Positions 1 through 6,878 of a stretch of DNA of 10,982 nt are shown in pieces (position 1 is the stretch's first letter; every line of letters begins with the position of its first letter). The translations under genes and the position numbers were made by a program. The notes under the pieces were generated by a model. It saw nothing but the letters and a program-made list of their open reading frames with translations. It did no database searches and had not been told where the DNA came from. This stretch comes from Blautia sp. (GTDB taxonomy: Bacteria; Bacillota; Clostridia; Lachnospirales; Lachnospiraceae): positions 1 to 10,982 of the forward strand of contig JAFWDX010000066.1 in NCBI GenBank assembly GCA_017515945.1, in the 5' to 3' direction.

Positions 1-1
1 G

Positions 2-862
2 ATTACACTGCCGGACATCGGGATCAACGATGTGGTGGAGATCATACTGATATCGTTTTTTATTTATCAGTTTATGGTATGGGTAAAAACTACCCGGGCC
101 TATTCTCTTCTGAAAGGAATCCTGATCATTCTGGGCTTTTTTGTACTGGCCTATATTTTCAATCTGAATACGATCCTGTATTTCATACGAAATCTTGCGA
201 ACGTGCTGATCATCGGTGTGATCGTCATTTTTCAGCCTGAGCTTCGACGGGTTCTGGAGCAGCTTGGCCAAAAACAGATCATCAGTACACTTTTTCCGTT
301 TGATTCCAGCCGTGAGCAGGAGGAACGCTTTTCGGACAAGACGGTCAATGAACTGGTAAAAGCCAGCTTTGATATGGGAGCGGTGCGGACCGGAGCATTG
401 ATCGTACTGGAAAGAGATATCCGGCTTTCAGAGTACGAACGGACTGGGATCCGGGTGGACGCGGTGCTGACCAGTCAGCTGCTGATCAATATTTTTGAAC
501 ACAATACGCCGCTTCATGACGGCGCGGTGCTGGTGAGAGGCAACAGGATCGTTGCGGCCACCTGTTATCTGCCGCTTTCCGACAACATGCAGCTCAACAA
601 ACAGCTGGGGACCCGTCACAGAGCCGGCGTCGGGATCAGTGAGGTAAGCGATTCGCTGACGATCATCGTTTCCGAAGAGACGGGAGTCGTTTCTGTCGCT
701 GAAGCCGGTGTGCTGACGTCATGTCCCACACAGGAAAGCCTCAGAACAGCCCTTACCCGGGGAAAGAATAACAAGACAGCGGACACAAAAGGCTTGCGCA
801 AACTGCTGAAAGGGAGAGTGAAAAATGCCTCCAGGAAGACTGACAGCAAACATACCTCTTAA
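2..862 (+). CDS. cdaA: Diadenylate cyclase CdaA (DisA_N / DAC domain), 5' partial
   Basis: Makes cyclic di-AMP from two ATP; c-di-AMP controls potassium and osmolyte balance and envelope homeostasis in Firmicutes. The frame is open to the window edge, and upstream residues ITLPDIGIND before the GTG at 32 resemble the CdaA N-terminus, so I treat the gene as truncated at the window start, not as starting at 32. Three hydrophobic segments come first (about nt 38-90, 110-165 and 175-230), ending in the conserved FQPELRRVLEQLG. The cytoplasmic DAC domain follows, with the catalytic DGA motif (codons from 518) and the RHRAG motif (codons from 614), both intact. The C-terminal tail is basic and hydrophilic. 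The gene overlaps cdaR by 38 nt, the usual cdaA-cdaR pairing in which CdaR modulates CdaA. The family call is certain; only the start is missing. Confidence 0.96.
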   Translation: MTLPDIGINDVVEIILISFFIYQFMVWVKTTRAYSLLKGILIILGFFVLAYIFNLNTILYFIRNLANVLIIGVIVIFQPELRRVLEQLGQKQIISTLFPFDSSREQEERFSDKTVNELVKASFDMGAVRTGALIVLERDIRLSEYERTGIRVDAVLTSQLLINIFEHNTPLHDGAVLVRGNRIVAATCYLPLSDNMQLNKQLGTRHRAGVGISEVSDSLTIIVSEETGVVSVAEAGVLTSCPTQESLRTALTRGKNNKTADTKGLRKLLKGRVKNASRKTDSKHTS

Positions 863-2138
863 GATCGGCTCTCTGATCGTAGGGTTCCTGATCTGGTTGA
901 TCGTCATCAACGTGGACAACCCAAAGGATACAAGGATCTTTGTCATCCAGGGCGAGAGCGTTGAAATGCTCAACAAAGCTTACATAGACAGCTATAACAA
1001 GATGTGCCTGCAGGATGACAAACAGACTCCGATCCGGGTTACCGTGACAGCGGAAAGAAAAACGCTGAAAAAACTGTCCGCCTCTGACATCCTGGCCGTG
1101 GCGGATCTGCAGCAGGCTGTCAGCCTGGAGACGGATCCGGTCATGGTGCCGGTTACGGTCACCGTGGCGAACGTTGCTCCGAACAATATCAAAGTGTCGC
1201 CGCAGTTTATCGGTGTCCACCTGGAGGACAAAGTCACACAGGAGTATGTGGTCAATGCGTCGTATGGTGAATCCAGACCTGCAAGGGGCACAGAGGTGGG
1301 CTCTCAGACCGTGAGCCCGGAAAAGGTAAAGATCACCGGTCCGCGCTCACTGATCAACAAGATCGACAAGGTTACAGCGTCGGTGAATGTGAGCGGCCTG
1401 ACCAAAGATTCCGTTCAGGAGGCGACCCTGTCCATTACGGATCGAAACCAGGATGTGCTGTCTGAGGGCAGGATGTCCTATCTGACCATAGATAACGGCG
1501 GCAAGGTAAATGTTACGACGGATCTGTGGCGTGTACAGTCGGGGATAAGGCTGTATGTCGCTTATACCGGAGAGCCGGCGGATGGATATCGGGTCGAAAC
1601 GGTATCCACAGTGCCGGAAACGATCAGCCTCGCGGGTACGGACCAGGCTCTCGAAGCCCTCAGAACCGACAGTAATACGATCTGGCTGATCGACGAAACA
1701 CTGGATATCTCCGGTTATGCGTCGGATTTTGAACAGAAGGTCAGCCTGACGGATTACCTTCCGCAGGATACCCGGCTTACCACAGGGTCCAGTGAGGACG
1801 TATATGTCAATATCATGATCCTTCCGCGGAGTGCCCATGCCTATTCTCTCGCAGCGGGGGAAATCCACATTCTGGGTCTGGGCGAAAATCTGCAGGCCAG
1901 CTTTGAATCGGATTCTGTTTTGCTTCGGATCATGGCGAACGGCGATAAGGATATTAATAATTTTGCTGTTGACCGGGTCAGGGCCAGCGTGGATCTGACA
2001 GGATTGACGGCGGGCAGCAGGGAGGTACCTGTAAACCTGGATCTGCCTAAAGGATATGAATTGCTGGAGAATGTGACTGCGATGGTATCGATTTCCGAGA
2101 TCACAAATGTGGATCAGGCGTCAGGCGCCGTTTCATGA
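825..2138 (+). CDS. cdaR: CdaR, YbbR-domain regulator of CdaA
   Basis: Extracellular, membrane-anchored protein that in Bacillus and Listeria binds CdaA and alters its activity. The 437-aa product has one N-terminal membrane segment (about residues 12-29, LKIGSLIVGFLIWLIVINV), followed directly by the typical VDNP start of the outside region. About four YbbR-type beta repeats follow (roughly 30-120, 125-215, 220-325 and 330-430). The second contains the hallmark VSPEKVKITGPRSLINKI, and the last contains VDLTGLTAGSREVPV. The start at 825 is supported by AGGGAG at 811-816 and gives an N-terminus of normal length. The 38-nt overlap with cdaA suggests translational coupling. In many Firmicutes glmM follows this pair; here an HPr-family gene follows instead. 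The family call is firm; the exact repeat borders are by eye. Confidence 0.93.
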   Translation: MPPGRLTANIPLKIGSLIVGFLIWLIVINVDNPKDTRIFVIQGESVEMLNKAYIDSYNKMCLQDDKQTPIRVTVTAERKTLKKLSASDILAVADLQQAVSLETDPVMVPVTVTVANVAPNNIKVSPQFIGVHLEDKVTQEYVVNASYGESRPARGTEVGSQTVSPEKVKITGPRSLINKIDKVTASVNVSGLTKDSVQEATLSITDRNQDVLSEGRMSYLTIDNGGKVNVTTDLWRVQSGIRLYVAYTGEPADGYRVETVSTVPETISLAGTDQALEALRTDSNTIWLIDETLDISGYASDFEQKVSLTDYLPQDTRLTTGSSEDVYVNIMILPRSAHAYSLAAGEIHILGLGENLQASFESDSVLLRIMANGDKDINNFAVDRVRASVDLTGLTAGSREVPVNLDLPKGYELLENVTAMVSISEITNVDQASGAVS

Positions 2139-2156
2139 TCGGGATCGGAGGGAGCT

Positions 2157-2420
2157 ATGGTAAGCGAGACAGTCAGAGTTGTAAATCCTACCGGTCTGCA
2201 TCTGCGGCCTGCCGGCGTGCTGTGCAGGGAGGCATTGAAATACAGATGCGCGGTGACGATCACTTTTGAGGATTCCGTAGTGAATGCCAAAAGCGTGCTG
2301 AGTGTGCTTGGCGCATGTGTAAAATGCCAGGATGAAATCTTACTGACCTGTGACGGGGAGGATGAGGTTGAGGCGCTGGAGGATCTGGCGTCCCAGATCC
2401 GCAGCGGACTTGGCGAGTAA
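2157..2420 (+). CDS. HPr-family phosphocarrier protein
   Basis: Small cytoplasmic PTS phosphocarrier of 87 aa, the normal HPr length. It would take phosphate from enzyme I on a histidine and pass it to sugar-specific EIIA proteins. The active site GLHLRPA places the histidine exactly at residue 15. It differs from the common GLHARPA by leucine at 16. The regulatory serine falls at residue 46 in NAKSVLSVLG, the site used by HPr kinase in Gram-positive carbon catabolite control, so both control points are kept. The start is backed by GGAGGGAG at 2147-2154. The gene begins 18 nt after cdaR and is probably co-transcribed with it. No enzyme I gene is nearby, so I cannot tell whether this is the main HPr (ptsH) or a paralogue; Crh is unlikely because His15 is present. 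Confidence 0.9.
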   Translation: MVSETVRVVNPTGLHLRPAGVLCREALKYRCAVTITFEDSVVNAKSVLSVLGACVKCQDEILLTCDGEDEVEALEDLASQIRSGLGE

Positions 2421-2421
2421 A

Positions 2422-2467
2422 GAACTATAGCAGTCACTGTGAAGGAGCTTGTGACCGGGCAGTTACG
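2422..2467 (+). repeat. Short structured intergenic repeat, related to the right end of the 7178-7318 element
   Basis: Bases 2436-2467 match 7290-7321 at 27 of 32 positions without gaps. Shared blocks are ACTGTGAAGGAGC, GTGAC and CAGTTACG. The left part, GAACT(atag)CAGTCA at 2422-2435, resembles the left end of the larger element (GAACT(gtt)CAGTCA at 7177-7190). GTCAC (2433-2437) and GTGAC (2451-2455) form a 5-bp stem, and AACT with AGTT can close it outside, so the transcript could fold as one imperfect hairpin. It begins just after the HPr stop codon and ends a few bases before the terminator. The strand is given to match the in-gene copy. The similarity is seen directly; calling it a short form of the same family is inference. 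Confidence 0.55.
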
Positions 2468-2470
2468 TAT

Positions 2471-2498
2471 AATACCCTCTGGAGATCCAGGGGGTATT
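2471..2498 (+). terminator. Probable intrinsic terminator after the cdaA-cdaR-HPr unit
   Basis: Left arm AATACCCTCTGGA (2471-2483) and right arm TCCAGGGGGTATT (2486-2498) pair over 13 bp with a single G-U pair; in practice the loop opens to four or more bases. The tail after it (GTTCT) is only weakly T-rich, although the right arm itself ends in TATT. It lies 50 nt after the HPr stop and 71 nt before the next gene, so it separates the signalling genes from the polysaccharide operon. The palindrome is clear; termination efficiency is uncertain because of the weak U-tract. Confidence 0.65.
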
Positions 2499-2569
2499 GT
2501 TCTAACAGATGCCGGATGAACAGGTACAGAGCATGATGGATAACACGCGTTTTTGAGGAAAGGAAGCAG

Positions 2570-3382
2570 ATGATGGGGCAGCGGTTTGAACGCAGCAGAT
2601 GGACAAGACAGGGACGTATGGTGTTGAATCTGGCCCGGAATGATTTCAGGGTACGCTATGCAGGGTCTTATTTTGGTATTTTCTGGGCCTTCATTCAGCC
2701 TGTCATCACGATCCTTGTCTACTGGTTTGTATTTTCCGTAGGTTTTCGGGCATCCACAGGAGAACTTGGCATTCCGTTTGTTCTGTATCTGGTGGCCGGG
2801 ATCGTACCCTGGTTCTTTTTCCAGGAGGCACTGACAGGCGGCACAAACTCGTTGGTGGAGTACCATTATCTGGTGAAAAAAGTCGTCTTTAACATCAGTG
2901 TCCTGCCTGTGGTAAAGCTGATATCGGCACTGTTTGTGCACGGCTTTTTTGTGCTGTTTACGGTAGTCCTGTTTGCCGCGTATGGCAGATTTCCTGATCT
3001 GTATGATCTGCAGCTCATCTACTACAGCTTCGGAGTGTTCTTTCTGACACTCGGACTGTGTTATGCCACCTGTGCGGTGGTTGTTTTTTTTCGGGATCTG
3101 CAGCAGATCATCAGCATCCTGCTGCAGGTAGGCGTATGGCTCACACCGATCATGTGGGTATCGGAGACAATGCTGGCCGACAAACCGGTTCTTCTTAAGA
3201 TACTCAGACTTAATCCGATGTATTATATCGTGTCCGGGTACAGAGACTGCTTTATTGTCAAAAGATGGTTCTGGGAACAGCCCGGGTGGACATGTTATTT
3301 CTGGTGTTTTGCCGTGGCGGCTTTTGTTTTCGGCAGGTGGATCTTTAAAAGGCTGCGGATCCATTTTGCGGATGTACTATAA
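2570..3382 (+). CDS. ABC-2 polysaccharide export permease (Wzm/TagG type)
   Basis: Membrane half of an ABC exporter that moves a finished polysaccharide from the cytoplasm across the membrane. The 270-aa product has the family length and six hydrophobic segments, including YFGIFWAFIQPVITILVYWF near the N-terminus and LLQVGVWLTPIMWVSETM about two thirds along. The N-terminal ARNDFRVRYAGSYFGIFWAFIQP is the typical amphipathic lead of Wzm/TagG proteins, and the segment NPMYYIVSGYRDCF is also typical of the family. AGGAAAGG lies just upstream of the ATGATG start; the second ATG (2573) is an equally possible start. The matching ATPase follows after 15 nt in the same reading frame, so the two form a transporter pair. 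The substrate cannot be read from this protein alone; context points to a surface glycan, not drug export. Confidence 0.93.
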   Translation: MMGQRFERSRWTRQGRMVLNLARNDFRVRYAGSYFGIFWAFIQPVITILVYWFVFSVGFRASTGELGIPFVLYLVAGIVPWFFFQEALTGGTNSLVEYHYLVKKVVFNISVLPVVKLISALFVHGFFVLFTVVLFAAYGRFPDLYDLQLIYYSFGVFFLTLGLCYATCAVVVFFRDLQQIISILLQVGVWLTPIMWVSETMLADKPVLLKILRLNPMYYIVSGYRDCFIVKRWFWEQPGWTCYFWCFAVAAFVFGRWIFKRLRIHFADVL

Positions 3383-3387
3383 ACCCT

Positions 3388-3392
3388 GGAGG
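3388..3392 (+). promoter_or_regulatory. Ribosome binding site supporting a TTG start
   Basis: GGAGG lies 5 nt upstream of TTG at 3398. The permease stop at 3380-3382 is in the same frame, so no longer N-terminus is possible, and the TTG start gives MKTKPVIQVENLTKIY, a normal ABC ATPase beginning. This settles the non-ATG start. Confidence 0.75.
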
Positions 3393-3397
3393 ATAAA

Positions 3398-4666
3398 TTG
3401 AAGACAAAACCAGTGATACAGGTAGAAAACCTGACAAAGATATATAAGCTTTATCAAAAACCTTCTGACCGCCTCAAAGAAGCTCTGGGACTGAGCCGTC
3501 ATCCGCTGGGAAAGGATCATTATGCGCTCCGTGAGATCAGTTTTTCCATAAGCGAGGGAGAATGCGTCGGCATTATCGGTACAAACGGATCCGGCAAATC
3601 GACACTGTTAAAGATCATCACCGGCGTGCTGGGGCCGACCCGGGGCCATGTGGGGGTGGACGGAAGGATCTCGGCTCTGCTGGAACTGGGAGCCGGTTTT
3701 AATACTGAATATACAGGCCTGGAAAATATATACCTGAACGGAACCATGCTCGGATTCTCCAGGGAGGAGATCGACGCAAAAAAGGATGAGATCCTTGCCT
3801 TCGCTGATATCGGAGAGTACATCAACCAGCCGGTCAAGACATACTCGAGCGGCATGTTCGTGCGCCTGGCATTTGCCCTGGCCATCAATATCGATCCTGA
3901 GATCCTGGTGGTTGACGAGGCGCTGTCCGTCGGTGATGTCTTTTTCCAGGCAAAATGCTTTCACAAATTTGAAGAATTTAAAAAAGCCGGCAGGACGATC
4001 CTGTTCGTCAGCCATGATCTGAGTTCCGTGGCTAAATACTGCGACCGCGTTATTCTCCTGAACAAAGGGGACAAACTGGATGAAGGATCTCCCAAAAAGA
4101 TCATTGATGAATACAAGCAGCTCCTGGTTGGACAGATGCCTGCCGGAGCGACGGCTGAGCAGGAGAGCCGGAACGCGGAAGCAAAGCCGGCCGCAGAGGA
4201 AGACAGCTTCCGGATAAACCCGGATCCATTGGAATACGGGAATAAAGAAGCACAGATCACCCGGTTTTCGGTTTATGATGAACGTGGCCGCCGTACGAAC
4301 ATTATTGAGAAAGGGACAACATTCTCCATAGAGATGGAGGTCACCTTTCACCAGGACCTGGATGAACCGATCCTGGCCTATACATTTAAAAATGTGCAGG
4401 GTACCGAGATCACAGGGACGAATACGCTGTTTGAAGGAGCGACAAAGATCGAAGGCCGCGCCGGTACGACCTGCAAGGCTGTTTTTACGCAGCGGATGGA
4501 TATGCAGGGCGGCGAATATCTGTTGTCCTTTGGCTGTACAGGTTACAGAGACGGGGACTTTACCGTTTTCCACAGGCTGTATGATGCCTGCCCGGTCACG
4601 GTATTGGCCAAAAAGAACACCGTCGGTTTTTATGATATGAATTCCAGGGTTATGATTACGCAATAA
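3398..4666 (+). CDS. Polysaccharide export ABC ATPase with C-terminal Wzt_C domain
   Basis: Energises the adjacent permease. The 422-aa product has two parts. Residues 1-240 are the nucleotide-binding domain, with Walker A GTNGSGKST (61-69), signature YSSGM (149-153), Walker B ILVVDEA with Asp173/Glu174, and the switch histidine His206; all key residues are present. The form of the signature (SSGMFVRLAFA) and the TGLENIYLNGTMLG stretch are typical of Wzt/TagH exporters. A charged, alanine-rich linker (about 242-275) leads to a beta-rich C-terminal domain (about 279-420, from EYGNKEAQITRF), which matches the Wzt_C carbohydrate-binding fold. In E. coli O8/O9a that domain recognises the modified non-reducing end of the glycan and makes export depend on the cap. 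Here the next gene encodes a possible capping enzyme. The start is TTG with a strong GGAGG. Confidence 0.94.
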   Translation: MKTKPVIQVENLTKIYKLYQKPSDRLKEALGLSRHPLGKDHYALREISFSISEGECVGIIGTNGSGKSTLLKIITGVLGPTRGHVGVDGRISALLELGAGFNTEYTGLENIYLNGTMLGFSREEIDAKKDEILAFADIGEYINQPVKTYSSGMFVRLAFALAINIDPEILVVDEALSVGDVFFQAKCFHKFEEFKKAGRTILFVSHDLSSVAKYCDRVILLNKGDKLDEGSPKKIIDEYKQLLVGQMPAGATAEQESRNAEAKPAAEEDSFRINPDPLEYGNKEAQITRFSVYDERGRRTNIIEKGTTFSIEMEVTFHQDLDEPILAYTFKNVQGTEITGTNTLFEGATKIEGRAGTTCKAVFTQRMDMQGGEYLLSFGCTGYRDGDFTVFHRLYDACPVTVLAKKNTVGFYDMNSRVMITQ

Positions 4667-4676
4667 GGAGGTTTTA

Positions 4677-6869
4677 ATGCAGATCGGAGAAGTTTTGCTG
4701 GATGAAACATTTTACAGCGGAAAGGATCTGTATTCTGACGGCGATGTGGAGGACCGGATGCTCGCCTTTGCCCGCTCAGTCTCGGAGAAGGAGATCTCCG
4801 GGCTGATCGCCCGGCAGAAGGAGTGGCCGATCCTCTACCATTTTTCGCCGCTGCGGGAAAATATTGTGAGCTGGCTGCCTTTGACCGGCCGGGAAAAGGT
4901 ACTGGAGATCGGATCGGGCTGTGGGGCTGTGACTGGCGCATTGTGCCGGATGGCAGGGCAGGTGACCGCCCTGGATCTTTCAATGAAGCGCAGCAAGATC
5001 AACGCATGGCGTCATTCCACGGCAGATAACCTGACGATCATGCTGGGCAATTTTGAGGATATAGAACCTTCGCTCGACACGGATTATGACTATATTACCC
5101 TGATCGGCGTATTTGAATATGGGAAAGGATACATACACAGTGCCCATCCTTATGAGGATTTCCTGAAGAAGGTGGCTGCGCATCTAGGACCGGGAGGCCG
5201 GATCGTACTGGCCATAGAGAACCGGTTCGGCCTGAAATACTGGGCAGGCTGTACAGAGGATCATACCGGTATTCTGTTCGACGGGCTTGAAGGCTATCCA
5301 TCCGGAGCAAAGGTACGCACATTTACTTACAAAGAGCTTAACGAAATTCTCACAGCTGCGGGAGATCTGCATGCCGCATGGTATTATCCTTATCCGGACT
5401 ATAAATTCCCGCTGACGATTTATTCAGACAGCCGCCTGCCGCAGACCGGCGAGCTCACGAACACCCGTTACAATTTTGACAGGCTGAGACTTTCTCTTTT
5501 TGAAGAGTCGGCAGTCAGCGATTCCATTATCCGCAATGGCCTGTATCCGTGGTTTGCCAATTCATATCTGTTGTTGATCGGCAGGGAAGATGTGCCGCAG
5601 GATATCGTGTACAGTCGTTTTTCCACACAGCGCGCCACGCGGTACCAGGTGCGCACTGATATCCTGTCAACCACGGAAGGCAGGGTGGTGGTCAAAACAG
5701 CGGCAAACAGGGAAGCTGTCGGATTTGTTCAGGAGCTGCCGGAAAAAACAGAGCGGTTTGACGAGCTCTGCCGGGAGACAGGACTGCGGGCAAATGCATG
5801 TGACGGGGAGAAGGACGGCAGGGTCACATTGGAATACCTTGAGGGCGAGAGCCTGGAGTCCATACTCGATGCACACCTGGCTGAGGGACGCGTGGATCTG
5901 GCTCTGCATCTGCTGCTGGAATGGGCCGGAAAAATCGGTACCTTATGCCGGAAAGAAGATTTCATCCCCTGTGATGAATTTAAACAGGTCTTTGGAAATG
6001 TATCCCTGCCGGAGGATACGATGGGCGTGCGCTGGTGCAGCATTGATTTTATCCCTGCCAATATTTTGATCGGGAAAGACCGGCAGACTGTCCTGGACAC
6101 GGAGTGGACCTTCCCGTTCGTGATTCCTGCCGGTTTCTTTGTATACAGATTTATTCACTATTATGTAAACAGCGATTCCAAAAGGGCTGTCCTGCTTGAC
6201 CGGGAGCCGGAAAAAAGAGCCGGACTGACCGAAGCAGAGCAGCGCATCTATGAGGAGATGGAAGCATGCTTTCAGCAATGGCTTGCGGGAGACTGCATAC
6301 CACTGCGCCTGCTTTATCCGGAGATCTCTCCGGGGCTGGTGGATGTGCATAACGCGTATGCACAGGCATGCCGCAGACAGAATATCCCCTCCGTCCAGGT
6401 GTTTTTTGACAGAGGTGCGGGTTTTCACGAGGGAGATTCCTATCAGTGTCCCACGAGAAAAGGGACGACACTGATCCCTGTTCCGGCCGGCACCCACAGG
6501 CTGAGGATCGATCCCGGAGAGGAGCCCTGCTGCATCAGGATCCGTGAGATGAGTTGGGATGGAAAGCGCGCTGCGGGATACAGGACAAACGGGATCGATG
6601 TAGGGGAAGACTCTTTCTGTTTTGGAGAGGATCCGCAGCTGATCCTGGATCAGGTACCGCCGCAGGCCGGAAGCCTGCACCTGATCCTGGAAAGAAATGA
6701 TTCCGTTCAGGCTGCGCAGCAGAGTGTCGCACTTCTCTTAAAGGAGAATTTGGAGCAGACGCGGAAGGTCCGCCAGCTCGAGGCAGAGCTCGCTGCCAGA
6801 GATGAGGAAATCGAGCGGATGCGGCATACGAAAGCCTGGAAACTGTACAGATTCATTCGTCCTGAATAG
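4677..6869 (+). CDS. WbdD-like methyltransferase / kinase-like protein with coiled coil (putative glycan chain terminator)
   Basis: 730-aa protein. Residues about 50-240 are a class I SAM methyltransferase, with motif I VLEIGSGCG at 75-83, acidic ALDLS after the next strand, and IENRFGLKYWAG later. Residues about 320-500 look like a protein-kinase/aminoglycoside-phosphotransferase fold. There is a candidate ATP lysine at 340 (VVVKTA), a catalytic loop SIDFIPAN with Asp457 and Asn462 (D-x4-N spacing), and a metal-binding Asp474 in VLDTEW. Residues about 570-675 form a predicted beta-sandwich (VFFDRGAGF ... LRIDPG). A charged heptad-like segment (about 685-716) follows, then a WKLYRFIRP tail. 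Methyltransferase, then kinase, then coiled coil is the order of E. coli WbdD, which caps O9a polymannan with methyl phosphate and sets its length. AGGAGG precedes the ATG; the gene starts 10 nt after the Wzt_C ATPase. The methyltransferase call is firm; the kinase fold and capping role are inferred. Confidence 0.8.
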   Translation: MQIGEVLLDETFYSGKDLYSDGDVEDRMLAFARSVSEKEISGLIARQKEWPILYHFSPLRENIVSWLPLTGREKVLEIGSGCGAVTGALCRMAGQVTALDLSMKRSKINAWRHSTADNLTIMLGNFEDIEPSLDTDYDYITLIGVFEYGKGYIHSAHPYEDFLKKVAAHLGPGGRIVLAIENRFGLKYWAGCTEDHTGILFDGLEGYPSGAKVRTFTYKELNEILTAAGDLHAAWYYPYPDYKFPLTIYSDSRLPQTGELTNTRYNFDRLRLSLFEESAVSDSIIRNGLYPWFANSYLLLIGREDVPQDIVYSRFSTQRATRYQVRTDILSTTEGRVVVKTAANREAVGFVQELPEKTERFDELCRETGLRANACDGEKDGRVTLEYLEGESLESILDAHLAEGRVDLALHLLLEWAGKIGTLCRKEDFIPCDEFKQVFGNVSLPEDTMGVRWCSIDFIPANILIGKDRQTVLDTEWTFPFVIPAGFFVYRFIHYYVNSDSKRAVLLDREPEKRAGLTEAEQRIYEEMEACFQQWLAGDCIPLRLLYPEISPGLVDVHNAYAQACRRQNIPSVQVFFDRGAGFHEGDSYQCPTRKGTTLIPVPAGTHRLRIDPGEEPCCIRIREMSWDGKRAAGYRTNGIDVGEDSFCFGEDPQLILDQVPPQAGSLHLILERNDSVQAAQQSVALLLKENLEQTRKVRQLEAELAARDEEIERMRHTKAWKLYRFIRPE

Positions 6870-6878
6870 GAGACGCAG

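Noticed and set aside
32..34. GTG at 32 as the start of cdaA
   Set aside because: The frame is open upstream to the window edge with CdaA-like residues, no binding site precedes the GTG, and the first membrane segment would lose its lead.
2517..2544. Possible promoter for the export operon: TGAACA, 16-nt spacer, GATAAC
   Set aside because: Each box matches the sigma-A consensus at only four of six positions and there is no extended -10 element. A promoter is expected between the terminator and 2570, but this one is not convincing enough to annotate.
2509..2556. 15-codon open frame (MPDEQVQSMMDNTRF) just before the export permease, a possible leader peptide
   Set aside because: No ribosome binding site precedes it and it has no run of control codons; its stop merely sits next to the permease's own binding site.
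2114..3364. 416-codon open frame on the - strand across the ABC permease
   Set aside because: It is antisense to a clear six-segment permease, has no recognisable domains and is rich in His/Pro/Gln as expected of a shadow frame in GC-rich coding DNA. The same applies to long - strand frames at 3608-4663, 7611-8612 and 9424-10386.
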